Positions 13,205 through 24,425 of a stretch of 64,000 nucleotides of DNA are shown here, piece by piece. The number at the start of each line of letters is the position of its first letter. Within the stretch, counting starts at the first letter, position 1. This DNA is from Rhizophagus clarus (taxonomy: Eukaryota > Glomeromycota > Glomeromycetes > Glomerales > Glomeraceae), in NCBI GenBank assembly GCA_015698045.1, contig BLAL01000239.1, positions 868,001-932,000 of the forward strand. The letters run 5' to 3'. A program made the translations under genes and the position numbers. The notes beneath the pieces are model-generated. The model had not been told where the DNA came from. It worked only from the letters and a program-made list of their open reading frames with translations, and did not search any database.

Positions 13205-13804
13205 TCAAAAACCACCACTATCATAACCACCACTATCGTAACCTCCTGCATCGTAATCACCTGAATGATAACCTCCTGTATTATAACTTCCTGTATCGTA
13301 ACCGCCTGAATAATAACCTCCCGTATCATAACCTCTTGAATCATAACCTCTCGTATCATAACCTCTTGAATAATGAGCTCCTACACTGTCATCAATTCCA
13401 AGACCAAAGGGAAAAGAAAGAGAAGAAGTTGCATTATCTTCTTTCTCATAACTTACACTATCATCAATTCCAAGACCAAATGGAAAAATAAGAGAGGAAG
13501 ACACATTATTTTTTTTCCCATAATTTACACTATCGTCTATTCCAAGACCAAAGGGAAGAGTAGAAGAGGAAGTCGCATTATCATTTTTTCCATAATTTCC
13601 ACCATCTACATTTCCAGATTTGTTAAAAGAAGTATCTTTATCGACCTTATATTTGTTTCGCTGAGGTTGTCCTTTAGAAGAAGAAAGACACTTGTTTTTA
13701 TAACTCTTACGAGATTTTGAGCCTAAAAAGAAAAGCAATTTCAATGGCTTAAACTAATTATAACAACTTGATTATATATGCGATACCTTACCTGCGCCAC
13801 CCAT
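13205..13804 (-). CDS. Repetitive Gly/Tyr/Asp-rich protein with N-myristoylation-like start
   Basis: Exon 1 is 13804-13792 (ATGGGTGGCGCAG) and exon 2 is 13722-13205, joined by a GT-AG intron in phase 1; the product is 176 aa. The N-terminus MGGAGSKSRKSYKNK fits the N-myristoylation pattern (Gly2, Ser6) followed by a basic patch, which in known proteins anchors them to membranes. Residues about 40-125 hold three tandem repeats of roughly 30 aa, each with an acidic/Ser part and the invariant core PFGLGIDDSV. The last ~50 residues are a low-complexity run of G-Y-D-(T/S)-(R/G)-G units, resembling prion-like or adhesive segments. No family is recognised. The exon structure rests on the clean GT-AG pair and the removal of the shared frame break; a longer start from inside the intron is less likely. 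Confidence 0.68.
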
Positions 13805-13974
13805 TTTCTATTTGAAAGTGAAAATGAACTTCATCTCGAGAATTTATTACAGACATAGAGTTGCACGAACCTCACAGATAATCTACAGTATTGCATCATT
13901 ACACATGGAATATACAGATATGGTTTATCAAAGGATGCGCCAATCTATGAAATGCCAGACTGGACAGGAGTTTA

Positions 13975-14112
13975 ACGTAAAAGTTAAATCATTTAACGTA
14001 AACGCCATATCATTTGACTTTGAGTACAAAGCATTTGGCTTTAAATATATATCATTTGTCATTAATCCAAAAGCGTTTGTCACTGAATGCAAATCTTTTG
14101 AATTTTACAAAT
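13975..14112 (+). repeat. ~21-bp tandem repeat, possibly coding
   Basis: About six units of 20-22 bp each begin with CATTTG or a variant (TCATTTAACG, TCATTTGACT, GCATTTGGCT, TCATTTGTCA, GCGTTTGTCA, TCTTTTGAA). They lie in an open frame from ATG 13824 to 14114 that would code heptad-like units such as SFDFEYK, AFGFKYI, SFVINPK and AFVTECK. A real protein is possible but unproven; the ORF lies on the opposite strand, just upstream of the gene at 13804. Confidence 0.5.
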
Positions 14113-14119
14113 AATTTTC

Positions 14120-14839
14120 CTATAAAGGAAATGAGAATCCTTTGGGATTTCACGAGATTTTTAAAAAAGAAAATTTTTATAGAATTGCTAGAATTACTTA
14201 AATTTACACCATTTGAATTTTAACCAAATATGGAAAATTATTTTTATATCGTCAATTGGCAAAGGATTTAACTATAAAGTCAAATAAATAGTTTAACGAT
14301 AATAGCAAATCATTTGAATTCCGCAGTTAACTTTAAACGTCAAATGATCCTATTATTCAGTGGAAAAATGATATATAAAAAGTTAATTACTGGATTAGTA
14401 TTCCGTAATTAGCTTTTTTTAATATATCGAATGAGTGGTTCGTGTGGCAGCTATGAATGCTTATAATATTTTAGTTTTAGACTTTGTTTATTCATTATAT
14501 TACGATATAATGCATACGTTCTTAAAGCAAACCGCCTATAATTAATTTTATAATTATTATACAAACTTATTATAATTTTTGTGATATTACATATAACTGA
14601 CGAAGATTAATTGTAAGTCAGTTATATCCGTTAATAGTAGGTTAGGACTTGTCCAATCGGTTTATTTAGTTGTACAGTTTTGTTACTATCTAATAGTTCC
14701 CTCACTAAGGATAAAATGTCGTTTTAAATTTTTTGATCTTTACATTTTATTAACTTTCATGTCACTTAACGTTAAATATAAATGAAGTCTAAAACACATT
14801 CTTTTAAATTTGGGGACACTGAAGCTTTTGCTAAAGTTA
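14120..14839. other. Intergenic region
   Basis: Nothing beyond further scattered CATTTGA motifs (near 14310-14350) and AT-rich sequence. Confidence 0.5.
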
Positions 14840-15433
14840 TGACATAGCCACATTATCAAAATGTCTGGAAAATGTCCACTTTTTTGGTACATGTCTGACA
14901 CACTTCCGATACTTAAAATTTTGACATGTCCTAACTTTGTTCAGAATTTGTCCAGTATTTGTTCGGTATAAAATTTTGGACAAATTCTGGACAGTTAAAC
15001 CTGGACAAATTCTGGACATAGTAAAAAAACTAGATACATGAAAAAGTTCAGGACAAATTCTGGATACTATTTCCAAAAAAAGGATAAATTAATTTTGTAA
15101 AAAAATGCAAAAAGCACAAAACTGACATTCAAAATCTTTTCTGTCGTACTAATTAAAATTGCAGAGCAGGCAAAAATACTATATATCTATGATATAAAAA
15201 TTTTGGGTTAATGAATATTGATGATCATCTATCTATCCATTGATCATCTTTTGTGGCAAAATTTTACGAAAATACATTTCCGGATAATTTCAGGACAAAT
15301 TCCTAATATCCCGAAAATGCAGTGTTTTCGGAACAGCTTCTGGATACACAGTGTCCAAAATTTCTGGTCAATTATTTAGACAATTTTTCCAGACATTTTC
15401 TGGACATTATCCGGACACTTATTTTTTATAGGG
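14840..15433. mobile_element. TCCGGA-rich DNA transposon, 5'-truncated, inverted relative to 56167-56815
   Basis: Read on the reverse strand this matches the element inside the MIR pseudogene at 56167-56815 along nearly its whole length, including the region around CATGTACCAAAAAAGTGGAC and the block AAAAGATGATCAATGGATAG. Its right end is the intact terminus TTATTTTTTATAGGG. The left end lacks the terminal CCCTATA, so one terminus has been lost. No transposase is coded; the frames present are shadows. Confidence 0.78.
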
Positions 15434-16280
15434 TAAACTAGTACGGTACAGTAATACAGACGTTCAAACAATTTTTTCGTACTCAGCAGACGATAGCTAT
15501 GTACAATTTTGTACGAATAATTGTCCATCATCCTATGTAACATTACAAAATTACGTAATGATTATAATTATTTGAATATATAAATATAAAATAATGTTTT
15601 ATAAGATTACCATAACTTTTCTCTTTTTACTTAAGGCATGATGAAAAGTTATTAAAAATTAAAAGTACCCAAGAAATTCAGGCATACCATACACCAGATG
15701 TGATAAAAGTGAAGTCAATAGGCAGCAAATTGCATCAAATCGTAAAGGTAAATATTAATTGTTAATTTTTAATATTATTCAATTAATGTATATATATTTA
15801 AATATACTGAAAAAAGATTACAAATTCTCAAATCAGCCAACGTTTTAGCAGAAACCGGATCTAATACTAAATAATGAGATTCGGGTTGAAAATCTGGGAA
15901 GAATATCTACAAACTCAATTAATAAGAAAACGAAGTTATGCTAAATATTGAACTTGCAGAAAGAAAATTAGCATTATTAGAACGTCAAGTAAAGCATAGA
16001 AAAGAAATGGCAGAAGCAAAAACAATTGAATTACAAAATCGAAGCTGAAAATAAGCATGGGTTTAACTTTGTAATGTTTACATTCTTTGTAGCTTATAAT
16101 TGTAAAGTAAAATAATAAAATAAAGTATAAAAAAGAATAATATATAAAAAAAAAATATTGCGCGAAAAATTTTAAAATATTCGGACGTACTAGTACGAAA
16201 ATTCTTAGTATTTGTAATCGTACACTATTCAATTTTTTGCACGTCCGTCCGAATTTGTATTACCGTACCGTATTACTTTA
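15434..16280. mobile_element. Possible second DNA-transposon remnant with long imperfect TIRs
   Basis: The left end reads TAAACTAGTACGGTACAGTA followed by ATACAGACGTTC. The right end (16258-16280), read in reverse, is TAAAGTAATACGGTACGGTA. The two termini face each other and enclose the coding relic at 15640-16048. The left end abuts the terminal GGG of the neighbouring transposon directly. A clear target-site duplication was not found, so the superfamily is open. Confidence 0.45.
15640..16048 (+). pseudogene. Decayed coding sequence inside the 15.4-16.3 kb element
   Basis: Fragments in plus-strand frames read DEKLLKIKSTQEIQAYHTPD and, after stops and a likely intron, IELAERKLALLERQVKHRKE followed by MAEAKTIELQNRS and a stop. 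The last part is a charged helix typical of the C-termini of Myb/SANT-like or accessory transposon proteins, but the family cannot be named. It has several stops and frame changes. Confidence 0.35.
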
Positions 16281-16300
16281 GGTAATACCGTTTTTATAAA

Positions 16301-16634
16301 GACTCAAAAAACACCTGAACGAAGGGTTCTTTATTATATGGAGTTCTGTACTAATATATTGTCTTCTTAATCTGAAATGAAATGAAGGAGGAGTATATGA
16401 TTCTACGCAAGGTGATGGATGCCGTTCATTTTATGTCTAATTTTCGTTCAGGTTTCGTCCGGTTTTCAGTTCTTCCAAACATAACAGCATCAGCTATTTT
16501 GAAAACTCGTTCAGTAGTGTAATCTTTATTAAATTCAATTTTTCATAAATAATGAAATTTAAAAAAAGCTAAAATAATAACGAATGTAATGATAATGAAT
16601 AAAATTAATAAATTACGTCAATATAAATATATGG
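16301..16634. repeat. Duplicated non-coding block, copy 2
   Basis: Partner of 12274-12652; the order and spacing of the shared blocks are retained with small indels. Confidence 0.65.
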
Positions 16635-17382
16635 AAGTGGTTTAACAAACTATTCTTTCGTATAATTAATAATTTCAGCATCCCGACAAAGTTTATGTAC
16701 GTTTTCATTTGTACATGTAATTTTTCGGGAACAGCTCGTATTACGAAAGTTTAACATAATAAACGCGGAAATATGAAAAAAAAATTTTTTTTTACTAATA
16801 TATTTGTTTTTATTTTTACTACGAATTTTGTTAAACAGATTTGGAGCGGGAGGAAAATGTTCTTGGACAATTCAATTATTCGAGACAAAGGTTTATTTGC
16901 AAATCAATAATAAAAAAGTATGACAAATATTATAAAGTTTATACTTTATTGTTATTATTACTAACTAATGTCTAAGATTTTAATGAATATATATATTAAA
17001 ATAACACAATTAACCTAAATTCTAAGTCTGTTTTTACATTAAACTAATTTTATTAAGAAAAGTAAGAAGCTTATAATAAACTAGGCATAATCAATATACA
17101 ATACTTATAACTCTTAATCATATTCCATATGTTTTATCGTAACTAATCTATATTGTGCACGTATAGAGATATAGTTATGTTATTACACATAACAATAATG
17201 AAAAAGGCATAAATTTTTGTTTGGAGCGAACATGATGTGTAATACCTTAATAAAACCAAAAGCCAAAACTCGAGCGACGTGACATAGAAAATCTGGAGTT
17301 TTTATAAAGGGAAAAGATAATTTTTCATGTAATTTAAGAACTTAAAAAAGCAAAATTTTTTATATAATAGTGTAAAGCTTGT
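16635..17382. other. Intergenic region downstream of small basic gene A
   Basis: AT-rich, with no open frame that can be supported. Confidence 0.5.
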
Positions 17383-17571
17383 CTAGAATATCGACCCATT
17401 AAATAATTGATTCTCGAATGAGTTAACCAGATTTTGTTGAGGAGAATTTGAAATCCTTCTAAGCAGGTCGTTATCCAATGAAAATCTTCGATAATAATTT
17501 ATAATTTTCCTTCTTAGTCTCCTTCTTTCCTGGTGACTTTTGAATTGATATGATTGACTTAGAAAAGGCAT
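17383..17571 (-). CDS. Small Arg-rich protein, family copy A (62 aa)
   Basis: One exon coding 62 aa. It starts MPFLSQSYQ, has the basic core ERRRLRRKIINYYRR, then LLRRISNSPQQ, and ends NQLFNGSIF. Copies B (20222-20410) and C (39204-39395) share the frame MP, a Gln/Ser-rich stretch, RRLRRxIINxY, SNxPQQ and NQLFNGS-F at matching positions. Such conservation of length and both ends argues that this is a real gene. There is no signal peptide, membrane segment or known domain; the basic stretch could bind nucleic acid or act as a nuclear signal, but that is inference. A TATA box (17625-17634) lies about 55 bp upstream and a box shared with the paralogues lies at 17711-17752. Confidence 0.72.
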   Translation of the reverse strand: MPFLSQSYQFKSHQERRRLRRKIINYYRRFSLDNDLLRRISNSPQQNLVNSFENQLFNGSIF

Positions 17572-17624
17572 TTTTTATAAGATGTAAAATTTATTAATTT
17601 AATGCTGAAGAAATAAAGGTGAAT

Positions 17625-17634
17625 TATATATATA
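17625..17634 (-). promoter_or_regulatory. TATA box of small gene A
   Basis: TATATATATA about 55-64 bp before the start codon. A comparable element lies at about the same distance in copies B and C. Confidence 0.55.
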
Positions 17635-17710
17635 CTTTCAGTGATACAAAAATAATACAAGTGATGGTAACTCTTCTCCTTCCTATTGCATGGCAATAAA
17701 GTCAGTTTAA

Positions 17711-17752
17711 TCGTGTTTCTTTGTTCAATTCTCATGAGATTTTTGATATGGA
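17711..17752 (-). promoter_or_regulatory. Conserved upstream box of small gene A
   Basis: Read toward the gene: CCATATCAAAAATCTCATGA, then GAATTGAACAAAGAAACACG. The block lies 140-181 bp before the start codon and recurs upstream of copies B, C and the relic at 183-233. Sequence between box and gene is much less conserved. Confidence 0.6.
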
Positions 17753-20221
17753 AGCAATATCCGAAAAAGAAGGTTCCAATATTATATCAATATTAATATC
17801 CATAATATCGATAATTGTCTTAATGATGATAAGAATAATTCATATTGTTTAAAAGTAACACGAGAATTCTTCTTTAATTAATCATATATACAGTAATAAG
17901 CGTCATTATATCGATCATTCATAAAGAAAAAATCCAAATTTGTGTAACAATCAATAACAAACACTATTTTGGATTAATAACGCATGTACTAACTAAAATA
18001 ACAAACTATTAAATACCTTTTTTGTCATTGAAAAATGTTGTCTGAGTATCCCACGCATGAAATGCATAAATATAATGAACCAAATTTTCCAAATTTTTTT
18101 TTTCTATTACATCTGTACTAGCTAAAGTAGTCAACCATGATATACCTTTTTTGTCGATTTATAATAATTTCAAACTTTAGATCTGCATTTCTTTGTTACT
18201 TGAATGCATAGAATGCATGGAATTTGGCAGAACAAATTAATAGTAAAATGGACAGTACAAGGTCCCGTAAATTTGATTTCGATTTGAAGTGAAAATTTCT
18301 TTTCGATTTTTGATTAAATCTCGATTTTTGCCAGAAAGTAATCTTCAATCACATGATTAAAATTTCTTGAACCAATAATATTCTCAAAATGGGACGACTT
18401 GTGACGTGTCGCTCAAATATATGTCACGTGAAATCGGAAAGACAGTAGACGCAGTATTTGATCGACATGATTTATAAAAAAAAATCAAACAATGAAAGAA
18501 GGAAAAAGATTTACCTATAAATGATTTAGGATGAAAGAACATGTCTTGGCATTTCTTGGCATTACGTAATTTACACAGTCTAGAAGATTCAAATTTAGGA
18601 ATTTATTTAGTTTACTTTATAGTTATTTAATGGATTAGTAATTTATTTTTAGAATAGGAAATTTAGTTTTTAAAATTAAAAAACAAATTTGCTATATAAT
18701 GAGTTGTAAATTCTTTTTGCAAAGCTGAAAGATTGAGATTATTAATGGAGAGAAGGTGTAGTGGAAGTTACGTCGGTGTGTTGTACGAATGAAAAAGTTG
18801 TGGCGTAAACGAATAACAGATAAGATGATTCACAGATATTTTGTAACCAACCATAATACTACCATAATTGTTGTTATTTTATGGTGTATGTAGAACATGG
18901 GACGCCAGGACGAGGCGGCGTAACCTTATACGGTCATACCAGGAGAAAATGGCATCGGATTTATATAAGAGGATTAGGATTAAGAATTTGTCGCATTCTG
19001 GGAATAATTTTTTATATGTAAAAATGCAATAAACCTTTTTTTCTGTATCCAAATTCTTTTGTATATTCCTTAAATAAATCACTCGTTTTTGCTATAGAAT
19101 CAAATATAAATATATAAAAAAATAAATGTCTAAATGGCTATTAAAATTAAAAATTTTAAACAATCGATAAGTTGAAACTACATTAGAAAAATTTATGGTA
19201 AAATGAAAATCTATTTTTGCTTAGAATTTAGTGTCAAAATTTTGTCCTAAACATTCTCGAATGTATGATGACAATCTTATTCATATTTTATCATGAATCC
19301 AAAAGATGTATTTTTAAAGAGGAACTTTATATGACGCATATTAAAACAATGAAAATATTTATTATTTGATTGACAAATAAATAAATCACAAATTTAATGA
19401 CGTAACCAAAGTTACTTTTTCATTGTGTACTATAAATTCTTTAATCGTTCAAGTTTAGATGAAATAAATCGAATCTCTAAAAAAAAAGTATACTTTTTCT
19501 AATTTCAGCTAAAATACTGTCATCATATACAAACACAAATGGCATTTTTTTTATTGTCCCATCATATAAACAGACAGAACTCATATACAGTACATATAAA
19601 ATAGTGCCTGTGTAATGTTCACATCATATACTGTATTGTTAGAATAACAATTCTTAATATAAATACTTTATTGTATTATTTCTAGCGTTGAAGAATTGTT
19701 TTAAGAAAGAAATAACATATTCTAACATTAGACTGAACCAATAAACTAACTAATCAGTTACACACTGACAGACACATAAATGCTTACCTCTCCATCAATT
19801 GATTATGTGTCGCACAAGATTTTGCTTTATCATCCATCCCCTAAGATATTATTAACTTATTCTTAAAAGCTTAATTCTATTCTATATATTATCATAACGG
19901 TTGTATTTGTAATTAAAAACGAAAGGGGAAAAGTACGTCTTGTCTTTTTTTTTTTTTTTTTTTTTTTACATTTCGCTATATATTTTAACTAAAATTATAT
20001 CAATATTGTGTACGTGTAATAAATATAGCTATATTATATCGAATGCATAATAGTAAATTTTTCGATTGGATATACCGTATATATCATTAAATGTAAACGC
20101 AATAAAAAAAAAAATTATCGACAAAAGGAGATTTAACGAAAATATATCTTTTCATGTAATTACTAAAAAAAAATTTTAAAATCGAAATTACATTATAATA
20201 GTAAAAGAATATAAAGTTTAC
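17753..20221. other. Intergenic region
   Basis: No gene supported. A long T-run lies near 19945-19967. The frame at 18879-19082 has no recognisable features. Confidence 0.5.
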
Positions 20222-20410
20222 TTAGAATGGTGAACCATTAAATAATTGATTCGTGAATAAATGACTCGAATTTTGTTGAGGAAGATTTGAAACACTTCCA
20301 AGAATGCTGTTATTCAATGCGATTCTTTGATAATCATTTATAATTTTTCTTCTTAGCCTTCGTTTTTTCTGATAACTTTGAGATTGATGTGATCGATTTT
20401 GAAAAGGCAT
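20222..20410 (-). CDS. Small Arg-rich protein, family copy B (62 aa)
   Basis: One exon coding 62 aa: MPFQNRSHQSQSYQ, core KKRRLRRKIINDYQR, then SVSNLPQQ and the family ending NQLFNGSPF. It is the most diverged of the three in the middle (ILGSVSN where A and C have LLRRISN or MLRRISN) yet keeps length, N-terminus and C-terminus. TATA-like TTATATACT (20470-20478) lies about 60 bp upstream and the shared box lies at 20551-20591. Function unknown. Confidence 0.72.
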   Translation of the reverse strand: MPFQNRSHQSQSYQKKRRLRRKIINDYQRIALNNSILGSVSNLPQQNSSHLFTNQLFNGSPF

Positions 20411-20469
20411 TTTTATAAATATAAGTTTTATTGAACTGATAGTGAAGGAATGAAGATGATTTTGGAGAC

Positions 20470-20478
20470 TTTATATAC
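20470..20478 (-). promoter_or_regulatory. TATA box of small gene B
   Basis: AGTATATAAAG on the minus strand, about 60 bp before the start codon. Confidence 0.55.
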
Positions 20479-20550
20479 TTGTCAGTTATTTTTTCATCCA
20501 TATATGACGTGTTAACAATATGATATTGTATAATATCCGTTTTTAAGAGT

Positions 20551-20591
20551 TCTTTTTTTTTCGTTCATTTTCATGAGAATTTCGATATGGA
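20551..20591 (-). promoter_or_regulatory. Conserved upstream box of small gene B
   Basis: Read toward the gene: CCATATCGAAATTCTCATGA followed by AAATGAACGAAAAAAA. It sits 141-181 bp before the start codon, the same distance as in copy A. Confidence 0.6.
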
Positions 20592-22176
20592 AACATATAA
20601 CGAAAAATAACGGTAAAGGCCGATTCGTCAATACATGATGTTAACAACAATTTTAACATAATCATTTTTGATATTCAAAAAAAGAAAAATAAAACATACT
20701 TTGATCGACAAATGAAAATTCCAAATTTGTATAACAAAAATTCGTACATTCTTTAACGTACAAAGAGAAAATTATTAAAAGGAGAATAATTTTTAACGAA
20801 TCATTACTTTCATATGATATTTTATGACTTATAGGGTAAGTCACTGATAGAACGAAATGAATTTCAAAAAAAAAATTTTCTCGTCAATTTTAATGGTCAA
20901 ATCATTAAATGTCTTTAATTACTTACATATGATCCATACATAGGATGTAGTTTTAATTCTCTATTTGTCTGATTGTCATTGGACCTCTAAATTTTGAACA
21001 AAAAAAAAAAAAGGGAAAAGCCGTAAGTTATTATTATTTAAATTCAAAAAGATACAATTATTTCATGCTTCATTGTTAGAAAGTGTAAAAATATAACCGA
21101 TGTAAAAATTAATTTAAACTTATACGAACTTACAATTACTATATTTTATTGTAAAAGGTGCAATAAAGAAAAAGCGGAGAAATTCTTTGCTTCTCCATAA
21201 TTGACAATTATTTAATTAACCTATTTTGTTAATATTTTTATCCAATTCGCTTGTTTGGTTATTATATTTCTTTAATAATTTAATAATATTTCCTAATAAA
21301 TGTATTATATGTAACATATCTGCAGTATGTGTGTAACGTGATTCATGTGACACATTTATTGTGCACGTGAACGAAAAATCGAAAGATCAAACGATATCTT
21401 TTTTAAAGAACTTCTTACATATTGGAATAAATGTATATGACAAAAAATCAGCTTTTTATGTAATGAATTATGTAATAAATTATTGTTAAAATACAATATA
21501 TTATTATATAATTCATTATCTGTTATGGGTAATGAATTATTATTAAAAAAAATGTTATAATATAATTCATTATGAATAATTGATGTTGCCGATTTTTATA
21601 GCTCCTGATTTATGATCCGTATCGTTAATTTGACAAAATCGGGAATATAAATATTTCTCGGGTTATATTATTTATGCGTTAGGACTTTGCACGAAAATCC
21701 TATTCCTTCAATATCGATTTAATAAATAAATTCAACGCACCACTTATATTATTTCATAGGCGTTATGCTTAATAATAATCTGAGAAGTGCCGCATCATAC
21801 CATTATTAAGCGCGCCCGTATAATACTGGTTTATTTCCTGTTACATAATATAATTTTCAATTGTATTCATGTATTTCCTGTAATAATATGATTTGAAGAT
21901 ATAATAGAACCATTTTTTTTTTTAAAAAAAAAAATCATCATTTAAAAAATTCGAATTTATTAAACAGGGATCGATCAATTATTAAAAATTCTGGCGATCA
22001 TGATTGACATCAATTTACAATGTTAAAATTGCGCCTAATTATTGAAGCGTGTTACACATAATTAATTGGTGCGACGAATATTGGGATCATCACGCTTAAA
22101 ATTGGTATAATTTATCCAGTTTTGGCATAATAATAAAATTCTAATATTTTCCCTTTTTCTCGCTTTCAATTACAAA
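20592..22176. other. Intergenic region upstream of the F-box gene
   Basis: No gene supported. Repeated ATTCATTAT-type motifs occur at 21465-21575. The block near 21770-21830 (AGAAGTGCCGCATCATACCA) is GC-richer and could belong to the F-box promoter, but no element is recognised. Confidence 0.45.
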
Positions 22177-23741
22177 ATGTCATGTTCAAAAATATTTTCA
22201 GGGGATTCACCTGAGTTAACATGTGAAATTTTAAAATATCTTCAAAAAGATTTTTCAACTTTATATTCGTGCATTTTAGTTAACAGATTATGGTGTCGTT
22301 TAGCGATTCCATTATTATGGGAAGATCCATTTTCACTTCCTGTAAATCATAATAATTATAATTTTATTGAAATTTACTTAAATAATTTAAATGATGATAT
22401 AAAAACGAAATTAAATGAACATAAAATTATTTATATTCCAATTTCTTCGAATACATTGTTTAATTATCACAGTTTTTAAAATATTTGAATACATGGAATA
22501 TTGGTGTTTACATTGAAAAGTGGTCTGCAATTGCTTTTGAAGAGGATGAAAATTCAGATTCAGTATCTAATTTTAAGAGATTAGTTTATATATCACTATT
22601 TAAAATTTTTATTGAAAATGAAATAAATTTACATACTTTTGAAATTGAGATTACTGATTGTGAATATAATTATTTTGATAATATTCTTGAATTAATTTTA
22701 CAAAATGTAAATTTCATTTCCAATATTAAAAATTTATATCTTTATGTTGGTAGCCCTATGGGTTTTTCTTATCATAATGATAATAATCAATTAATTAAAA
22801 ATCATATATCACAAATAATTAATTCGCATCAAAATCTTAAAAAAATTGCATTTTGTTATGATTATTACTCTTTATATCAATCATTTTTATTATCAAAAGA
22901 ATTTAATTGTTCAAATACTTTAAAATCAATCATATTTTATTATGTTGATTTTCACGGTTTAACCAATTTATCTGAAACATTTGAACAATTAAATGTTTTA
23001 GAATCTGTTCATATTATTGAATGTTTATCTTTAAATAATAGTTTCGTTCAAAAAGTTATTAATTTATCAAAGCCATTTAAATTGAAAACTTTATTTATAA
23101 GTGATATATCTCAAATTGATTCATTAGATTTATTATTACAAAAATCTGGTGATTATTTAAAAAATTTTGGCTTTACTCCTGAATATAATTCTTCATTATC
23201 TTTACAATTAAAATTATTAGAATTAATTATAAAATATTGTAAAAACATCAATTATCTTTATTTAAGTGGGATTGTAAATCAGATTGTTTATCTAATATTT
23301 GATTTAATTGAAAATATTAAACATAATCTTAATTATCTTACTATTAGTTCATGGAAAAACGATACTGAACCTGATTGTTATTCAACCATATTACGAAATT
23401 TAGGTCAAAAACTACCTTCTAAATTAGAATATTTAGAATTAAATCTTCCCGTTAAAAAAAATGATTTTGAGGTATTTCTAAATAATTCTCAAGATATTTT
23501 TATAAAGAAATTCTTAATCTATAATCAAGAAGGTGAAGATATTCTACCTTCTATGAAAGAATGTATTATGAAAAAGAAAAGATTTGAGTATTTGTCTATT
23601 TATGATTCTGTCATTAGAGTTGGTAGGGATTTATCTTTATTGGATAATGAAGTGAGAGAATTTAGTTTGTATAATATTAAAGTGCAAAGTTATCGTAACT
23701 TAGTGATTGGTACTTATCATTTTATAAGGGATAACGATTAA
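22177..23741 (+). pseudogene. F-box/LRR-like protein with a one-base frameshift
   Basis: The first frame starts at ATG 22177 (MSCSKIFSGDSPELTCEILK) and carries a typical F-box at residues about 9-50, ending VNRLWCRLAIPLLWEDP. It stops at 22477. Restoring one T in the T-run at 22472-22476 joins it to the frame continuing NTWNIGVYIEKWSA to TAA 23741, about 520 codons in all. The C-terminal 400 residues are Leu/Ile/Asn-rich with irregular leucine-rich spacing. F-box proteins recruit SCF ubiquitin ligases through Skp1; the C-terminal part would choose the substrate. Large families of this size occur in Rhizophagus. Because the break is a single homopolymer base in an otherwise clean gene, it may be a sequencing error rather than a true null. 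Confidence 0.8.
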
Positions 23742-24201
23742 TTATAATTATGTTATTAAATTTTTTGAGTTATTGTGTATTTTTTAAAAAAAATTGTATT
23801 TTATATAGTATTATTTGAAAAAAATAATTTTTTTTTTACTACAGAGGAAGGATAAGAAATTCTAGAATTATTAGAAGAACGTATAAAATTGACAGGATAT
23901 ATTTGTTTCTTTGATCTACGATCAATTCCTAAATGTCATTAACATATCATCACATCTAAACAACCATATTTCCTGATGAATATTAAAATAAATATTATTA
24001 ATAAAAATAGATAAAATTGAGCATGTAATATTAATATTTTTAATATATCTATTCAAGTTATAAACCAAAGATAGTGAAAAATCACAAGTCCATAAGTATC
24101 ATGTGATAAATCAACACGTGTAGAGAATCAGGGAACGTTTCCAAAATGTTTAACCAAATGGACCAATCAAAACATTATTACAAGAAGGACAATTCTATTC
24201 G
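23742..24201. other. Intergenic region
   Basis: Nothing supported. A copy of the repeat-poor AT-rich DNA that separates genes throughout. Confidence 0.4.
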
Positions 24202-24425
24202 TTATAAGATGTCAGTGTGGCGTAATTTAACGTGTTCAACAGTGGGCAATTCCTTCAAAAGATATTTAATACACTGGGCTTTCTTAGCAGAGCCATAAAG
24301 GAGATAGAGAAGGAAGGTTCCATCATTAAGGATGAAAAATGTAGTAGTCCAATCGATGTCAAGGGTGCGGCATTTCAATTTCCTGTGTAGATTAAGAAAG
24401 AACAACATCAAAACTTTCAAAATCG
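24202..24425 (-). pseudogene. Probable fragment of a LINE ORF2 C-terminal region
   Basis: The minus frame reads LKCRTLDIDWTTTFFILNDG, then KKAQCIKYLLKELPTVEHVK and LRHTDIL before a stop. The pattern I-K-LL-ELPT-x-x-x-LKLR-x-x-D is what I recall for the region after RNase H in LINE ORF2 proteins of these fungi. Codons are GC-richer than in host genes. There are no upstream RT motifs in this window, so this is an isolated 3' piece. The family call is from memory of the pattern and is tentative. Confidence 0.4.

Noticed and set aside
13373-13720. 115-codon plus-strand ORF
   Set aside because: Mirror of the repetitive minus-strand gene; its Lys/Arg/Ser-rich text is a by-product of those repeats.
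13812-14114. 100-codon plus-strand ORF opposite the Gly/Tyr-rich gene
   Set aside because: The first codon is TTG (first ATG at 13824); the repeat at its 3' half is listed, but the protein is not supported.
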